A stretch of DNA of 64,000 bases, from the NCBI GenBank assembly GCA_961205875.1, contig OY540815.1, positions 1,426,001 to 1,490,000 on the forward strand, written 5' to 3'. Source of the DNA: Sialis fuliginosa (Eukaryota; Arthropoda; Insecta; Megaloptera; Sialidae). The notes under the pieces were generated by a model. It saw only the letters and a program-made list of their open reading frames with translations. It did no database searches and had not been told where the DNA came from. Of the stretch, positions 58,210 to 64,000 are shown one piece after another; position 1 is the first letter of the stretch, and the number at the start of each line of letters is the position of its first letter. The translations under genes were made by a program, and so were the position numbers.

Positions 58210-59017
58210 TATTAATATATTTACAATGTAATTTTAACATTACAATTGTTTGAAATTTCAGTGATTTTTATCTAAGCAATTCACTTTTACGTGCTAAGAA
58301 AAAGACAAAAGATCATATATTATTAACACATTAATAATAGAGAGAAAGTGAGAACGAGAGATAGCACAGAGATTTAACAATAACATTTCACCTGCACCAC
58401 AGTAACACCTTCGTTCTCACACAGATGCGCGCGCGCAATTGTAGCCCCTATGGGACACAGATCTGGGGCCGCTCTCGTGCACTATTTAACTTGTAACATG
58501 TTGCCGGGACATTACAAAGTTTTCTGTGTCGTCACATAACTAACACGGCCGGAAATGTCTTCGCATTAACTCTTCCTTCCAGTACATTTTAACTGCGCTC
58601 TGAGCGCCACATTACTCCAAGGCGGGGTAGGGGGTTGGTGTGTCCGTGTGTGTCCCAACGGGAATTACCGATAACTTTTTTTTCTCTGTTTTGATTACGT
58701 GTACCATGATAACATGGTGATTATGTTTCATTTATTTTTTAGTATGTACTGTGGGCTTCAGAAGTCGTCTGCTACCCTAAAGGTCAGAATCGCTTACAAC
58801 AGATTCAAAAATATTAGGTAGTATTTAAGCGCGCAATATTTTATATACTTTGAGCATTAAATATATTGTATTTGAGTAATAACATTTTGAACTCTGAGCA
58901 TTATTCTAAACATAAAATGTGACATTAAAAATAAATTTTTGAGCAGTAACATTTTCCGTTTTGAGCATTAAAATTTTGTTTTGCGCAGTAATATTTACGT
59001 TCGTTATTATTATATCA
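58210..59017. other. Less AT-rich block and TTGAGCAGTAA mini-repeat
   Basis: 58380-58680 is the least AT-rich part of the neighbourhood (GATGCGCGCGCGCAATTG; AAGGCGGGGTAGGGGGTTGG) and may be unique host DNA. 58848-58995 has about six imperfect copies of a TTTGAGCA(G/T)TAA(C)ATTTT unit. Confidence 0.4.
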
Positions 59018-59757
59018 TCCTTAATATATATAAAACTCAACGTCTCTCTGTCCGTTATTGTTATTTTACGGTAATATTAAATCAAGTCCGAAAAAATTTT
59101 GCCGTCGGTGCGCTATTTTGCAATACGCTGCATAAACCATTCAATATTGAACAAAATAATGTATTTAAGAACTCTGTAGAATCAAAAGATCTACAATAAA
59201 GTCAGCGATACCATATGTCTAACTTTTATATTTAAGCCACAATGACTGCTTTTATGTTACAAAAATTAAAAAAATTTGGGTTTTGTTTACGTGGACGTAT
59301 GACCTACAAAACATTAATCCTTATCGAAATAAATTATTTTATCGTCATAAGTACTTAATGTAGATATAATTTGCCCTTTACAGCATCCAATTTGGTCGTA
59401 TAGTTTAGAAAATATCGAAATATACATACGGGAACATATTATTCGGGTGATGGCGACCCGTGTTCCGGCGTGCGGCAAGGACGGAGCGTGCCAAGTAGAC
59501 GCAGGGCAGAGCGATTATTTTGATTGTCATTGTTTATTTTGTTTTCAATAATGAACTTTTAAATTTAAATAGAACAAAAATTATTTTTACTTTTTGTTCT
59601 GATTCGTTTTTGTTAGGTAGGTTATTTAAGTGTTGTTTGGTTTTTATTACCTACAATAATAACTAATCATGTTTGTACTTAATTCAAGTATATATTTTTT
59701 AAATCCTAAACAATAATTCCGTAGTCCACGCGAACGAAGCCGCGTGGGCTCAGCTAG
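59018..59757 (+). mobile_element. Non-autonomous Helitron
   Basis: Starts TCCTTAATATATATAAAACT after an A and ends CAGCTAG before a T. Six bases before the CTAG is a hairpin with arms CCACGCG (59726-59732) and CGCGTGG (59741-59747). These are the A/T insertion, 5'-TC, hairpin and CTAG hallmarks of Helitrons. About 740 bases; the 72-codon frame inside is not a Rep/helicase. Confidence 0.75.
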
Positions 59758-61479
59758 TTTTAAATAAAAACATAAATATACGTCCATTTTATTAATTAAT
59801 TTTATATTAAGTTTAAAATAATAATTGTAAATTTACTTATACTGTTTTCAATAGATTACATATTAATTTGATTTCACAAATATATATATGAATACTATAA
59901 ATATATTATCTAGCAAATGATATATATTATCTAGCAAATGAGTTTCAAAATATCTGTCTTTATTTAGTACAAGGAGAAATGATTTAAATATTATAATAAT
60001 GAAATGGGAGGAGCCTACTAAGTTTGTGATAAGCAAATTTGAATGAAAACTGGTCGACCACTTCTGCATACGACTTACATATCGACTGTTACATATAATA
60101 TACAGATGTCTTAACTTCGGAGAACTAGGTTTTTTTTTTAAATCAGCTTTACTTAGAAATATGAAATAAAATACATTTCTCGTGTTAATATAATTTAAAT
60201 CGAAATGTTCAAATAGATGCATTAGGAGAGTTGTACCCAGCATAAAATAAGCTTTCGAACGATGTATAAAAGGTGAGTGCGGTTTGAAAAATAAAGTTGG
60301 TCTTGCTATCGGCTCCGTTAAACGTTACAAAAAACATGTACTAGTATATCAATCATCAAAATCATTAGAAATGGTATTTCTTTCAGATCTATTACCTACT
60401 ACCCTCATAAGCGCACGGTTGAATTGAAACTTCTATTTTGATTAACCATGCGAATTAAATAAATAAAGTAAACAATTATTAATTAATTATCAAACGTATT
60501 ATTTTAACAAATCACATAGCTTGACACCAACGTAAACTGTACATTCATCCATCTTTCTTTTATACATTTACTCATCTCTATCTCACGCATAACCGGCGTA
60601 AAGTGACTTGTACGTTCGCGATATTCATCCATCTTTCTCTTATACATCTACTCACGCATAAGCACAGTCACTCTCCTTAACGTTTCATCTTTAAAATCTT
60701 CGAGGTCATTCCAATTCACTAAACTCGCTAAAGAAGTTTTAAAAAATTGGTCCATTGAAAATGAGGCACCCTGTATATATTTTATTATATGGTATATTAA
60801 TGCATATTAAATGTTTGTATTGTTAATTAAAAATACGATTTTCCAGCATTCGTTCATTTTGCTATTGTAGCAAGGTCAGTAGAGTGTTTGTTCATGTTTT
60901 AATTAACTTTTCAAATATTTATATTACTTCTTCATCAACCCTATATAACTCAAAAATGATGGCATATACAATTATTATTGTATTTTGTATCGGTATATAA
61001 ATTACCCATTGTTGTAATATATTTTAGATATTTACAATACACTGAAAAAGAAAATTGCTGAAAACAAATAAATAATAATATCAAAATAAAAGTCAATAAT
61101 TTTGTATTAAAGCCAAATAAATATTTCTTTGATCGATATACGATCAAGTTCAAAATAATTTATAACAAGCCTTGGGTTGGGGTGAGATCCTTTAGGTCCA
61201 CACAATCAACTTCCCAACACGGATGATGGATGACGGAATGATTATAAATACTTGAATACTGATTATTTATTTTTTCCATATATGTGAATATTTTTTGAAT
61301 ATGTAGGTATATGAGAAATTTTAATGGAATTGGTCAGAAATAAAACTCACCTTTGTATTATGAATATTACTTTTCTAATATCCTAATGTCAATAATATAA
61401 CACACATTTTTAGAATAACTAATTTGACAATTTGAATTAAATTACATTTGTTTCCAAGACAACATGAATTGTAGATTTA
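59758..61479. other. Unassigned; short tandem duplication and a MITE-like end
   Basis: CATTCATCCATCTTTC...TATACAT...CTCACGCATAA occurs at about 60543-60592 and 60623-60662, an imperfect ~80-base duplication. ATGAGGCACCCTGTATATAT at 60760 looks like a MITE right end. The frames at 59863-60243 (126 codons, minus) and 60950-61153 show no family resemblance. Confidence 0.3.
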
Positions 61480-61817
61480 TTTATTAGTATTTAAAATTCA
61501 AATTTTGATTATGGTTTTCACCTTCCACCCCTTCAACAGTTATTTAGGCACGTATAACAAAAAAAAATACTGAAATATATGTTTCATTATTTGTATTCTA
61601 GAATATTTATGTTAAGTTTCAAATAAATCCGACCAAAAAAAAAACTGTACACTCCCTTTTACCCCCGTAAGGATTGAATTTCGAAAAATATTTTCTTTCA
61701 GATCATATTCACGTCAAGGCGCTTCGATTGGCATCCCAACGAAGTCAATAGCATTTATTATTTACGAGATTTCTTGAACGTAACAAATGAAACGCACATA
61801 CGTACGTACGAACGTAC

Positions 61818-61850
<33 letters not shown>

Positions 61851-61968
61851 GGCATCTTTATGAAAATAGTGTAAATATACTATAGTGACCTTAAAACATA
61901 CAATTATGTTGAAATTTTTGATTTTGATTTTCGGACCGATTACAATAACTTCCAGTTGGGAAGTTAAT
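61480..61968 (+). repeat. Family D repeat, longest uninterrupted copy
   Basis: Runs from about TAAAATTCAAATTTTGATTA to CCAGTTGGGAAGTTAA. Its CCTTAAAACATAC (61890) is the intact counterpart of the site where the piggyBac-like MITE sits at 34090. Includes a CA microsatellite (61816-61850) and GACCAAAAAAAAAACTG. Confidence 0.7.
61816..61850. repeat. (CA)n microsatellite
   Basis: ACACATACACATACACACAC continuing as CA repeats; internal to family D. Confidence 0.85.
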
Positions 61969-62985
61969 AATTACTAATTATTCTAATTAATTGATTCGAT
62001 GCAACAAGTAAGTAATAGTTTGAACCAAATTTTCCATTACTTCATTTAAAAAATATTTTTTCCGTTCAACTCAATAATTGTTCGTACTTATTTCTTGAAG
62101 AGGAAGGGTTATTTTAAATTATCTTTTCTAAAGGTATGGTCTGACTCATCGCACAGCGGATTTCAAACTTGAAGAGGAGCAGCCCGAATTTATGAGCAAG
62201 TGGAATTGACTGAAACTTTAAAAAGTGGGTGTCACCTCCGTCCTACTTCAAATTATACTACAGGGTTTTTTTTCACTAGTTGGTTAAAATATGGCTATCT
62301 TATACGTACCTATATACAGAGCAGAAATATAATTCCCTAGCGAGAGGTAACTTGCGTGCTCTGCGGAGTAATTGTGTCGGATAATTGTATTTTGTAGGGC
62401 TAAGATGTTATTGGTATAAAATAACTTATAATTGCATCAATAGAAATTCTCATCCAGATCGAATGTTTAAATTAGTGCGTCGAATAGTTTTAATTTATCC
62501 AATTAAAAAAGTATATATTTGCAACACATAATTTGAGTTGAAGTCAACTTACAATTAGTAAATATTTTGGTCAAAAATTTTTTGTAATAAATCATTAAAT
62601 ACATCAATTCAAAGAATTATTGTATCGAATAAAATAACATTAATTGGTATAAATAAATTAGGCTATTTGGATCAAATAATAATTAAAATTGAAATTAATT
62701 ACCGAAACAAAATTGTTTGGTAAAAGTTTTAAAATTTGTTAATTACAATGAACCAACGAAAATTAAACATAGTTAATATCAGTTTAACATCATAACACTA
62801 CAGTACTACCCACGCCGATTTAGCATTGTCGACAATACCCGCTTAAAACCGGGTCAAGTTTATAAAACCGTTTCTGTGAATTTCAGCAGCGATGTGCAAT
62901 GCTGACATTGCCCGGGCAGTCGAGCAGTGTCGACTATTCACACTCCGCGGGCTTTGCTTGTAACATATATACAAAATAACGTACT
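61969..62985. other. Unassigned; GC-richer patch at 62800-62960
   Basis: AT-rich except 62800-62960, which includes ATTGTCGACAAT and GTGTCGACTATTCACAC. No gene recognised. Confidence 0.35.
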
Positions 62986-63026
62986 TTTTACTTTCTTATA
63001 AGTACCATGTATTATGAAATATACAT
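62986..63026 (-). repeat. Family A end fragment
   Basis: Contains TTTACTTTCTTATAAGTACC and ATGTATTATGAAATATACAT, the hairpin end of family A only. Confidence 0.55.
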
Positions 63027-63987
63027 ACAGGGTTACTGGTAATTCGATACATTTCTTTTAAGGGGTAATAGTAGAGATAACAAGTAACCATTTGAACCCA
63101 ATATTGCCTTATACAAATGTTAACCGTTACTGAGATATTTAAAATTTTAGAATTTTTCAAAAATATCCCAAATTTCAACTTTAAACTCATTTTTTTTTTT
63201 TGAATACACAGATTTTTTTTTATTTTGCTTCTGATACTCAGACAATATGCCGGTACTTTGTTAGAAAGAACAAAATTAGTACAATTTACTTAAACTTCGA
63301 CACAGTGCCTCAAAACTCTAACACTTCGATATTTTTTATAAGTTTTTTTTTGTTTAAAATGCAAATTCTCCAAAAAAATCACTAACTAATTTAATGTACA
63401 AAATCCTTTAAAAACTGCCTTATCTTTCTAGCTATCCAATGAGATACAAATGTTATTAAAAAAAACTCTCTACTTAGGAGGAATAAGTCTCAGAAACGAA
63501 ACAGATCGCAAATTGTTAAAATAGCATGCGAGGGTTATTTACACAAACGTGTTGATTTAAACAAAATAAAACAAACATCTGGTTTGAAAAAAATAACTTT
63601 TATTATTTTTACAAATCCTGCTCAATTTGAGAACCTCTATTTCTAATGCAGGCTCTACATCTACGCCGTATTTCAGTCCAGGTGACTCTTAATATCAGAT
63701 TATTTCTAGCTATCCAACGAAATAAAAATGTTTTAAATTTTTACGCATACAATAATAAAAACTACTATCACAGTTAGAGCATATTAGGATATGATAACTT
63801 TATATGAAAAGGATGAACAATTTCACTACGCTCACCATAGCGCTGATGTAGCTGTATTTTGAATTTACCGCTGTCTGTACGCATGTGAAATTTTTAATTG
63901 TTGTGATTTTGTGCAACAATTAAAATGTGTTTTCGTTTGTTTGTTTACTTATCTATGATAGTATCAGTTTTGTCATAGTAGTTTTTT
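63027..63987. other. Unassigned; begins with a MITE-like end
   Basis: CAGGGTTACTGGTAATTCG at 63028 resembles a TA-flanked MITE end. No gene; the small frames at 62996-63190 and 63200-63385 are unassigned. Confidence 0.35.
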
Positions 63988-64000
63988 CAGGGCTTCGAAC
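63988..64000 (+). mobile_element. Start of a hAT-like element cut by the window edge
   Basis: CAGGGCTTCGAAC matches the inverted end of the element at 26872-27674. Confidence 0.5.

Noticed and set aside
59863..60243. 126-codon minus-strand frame
   Set aside because: No domain, AT-driven composition and no splice or start context that stands out.
1..64000. CRISPR arrays, operons, bacterial promoters, tRNA or rRNA genes
   Set aside because: Nothing fits. Introns, eukaryotic transposons and base composition indicate insect nuclear DNA, and no tRNA-like B-box cloverleaf was seen.

Overview
This is an AT-rich, intron-bearing eukaryotic (almost certainly insect) window in which I find no intact host gene. 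It looks like intergenic or intronic DNA built almost entirely from transposable elements, many nested in one another. The element types (hAT, piggyBac-like, pogo/Tc1-like, mariner, Helitron and CACTG-terminated DNA elements, a DUF4806-type gene, hammerhead motifs) fit an arthropod. A hemipteran such as an aphid is my best guess, but that is inference and no single-copy gene confirms it.

The dominant structure is a pair of nearly identical elements of about 6.1-6.3 kb in opposite orientation (4210-10350 on +, 41636-47929 on -). Both have CACTGT termini, short terminal inverted repeats, long AT-rich subterminal arrays and two-base target duplications (TA and CG). Their flanks are unrelated, so they are two separate insertions rather than a segmental duplication. 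Each carries one recognisable gene, a five-exon DUF4806-like gene, and the same three lesions occur in both copies (an internal TAG, a frameshift in an A-tract, a TAA in the last exon). Each also carries the same older nested hAT-like insertion (8-bp duplication GTATAGAA) that is itself a 1.3-kb palindrome with a cysteine-rich coding fragment in its centre. A dead composite was therefore moved to two places, presumably by a transposase supplied in trans.

Other regions. 1-3 kb: two long foldback elements. 12.7-15.4 kb: an inverted-repeat element followed by two head-to-head hammerhead ribozyme motifs and a third, decayed one. 16-20 kb and 23-26 kb: copies of three dispersed families, called A, R2 and F here. 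26.8-29.1 kb: nested hAT-like and pogo-like elements. 30-33.5 kb: foldbacks and a pogo-like MITE splitting an R2 copy. 34-35.4 kb: a piggyBac-like foldback inside a family D copy, whose empty site is visible elsewhere in the window. 37-41.4 kb: more A, F and hAT MITEs. 48.5-49.5 kb: a 1-kb foldback. 54.2-55.8 kb: a three-layer nest with a gutted mariner. 57.5-59.8 kb: a foldback next to a Helitron-like tail, then a short Helitron. 61.5-62 kb: a family D copy. The window closes inside the start of another hAT-like element.

The points most worth following are the CACTG/DUF4806 composite, the inverted hammerhead pair, and the density of long near-perfect palindromes, which would give long hairpin RNA if transcribed. 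Identity statements are by eye; no alignment or database search was run.
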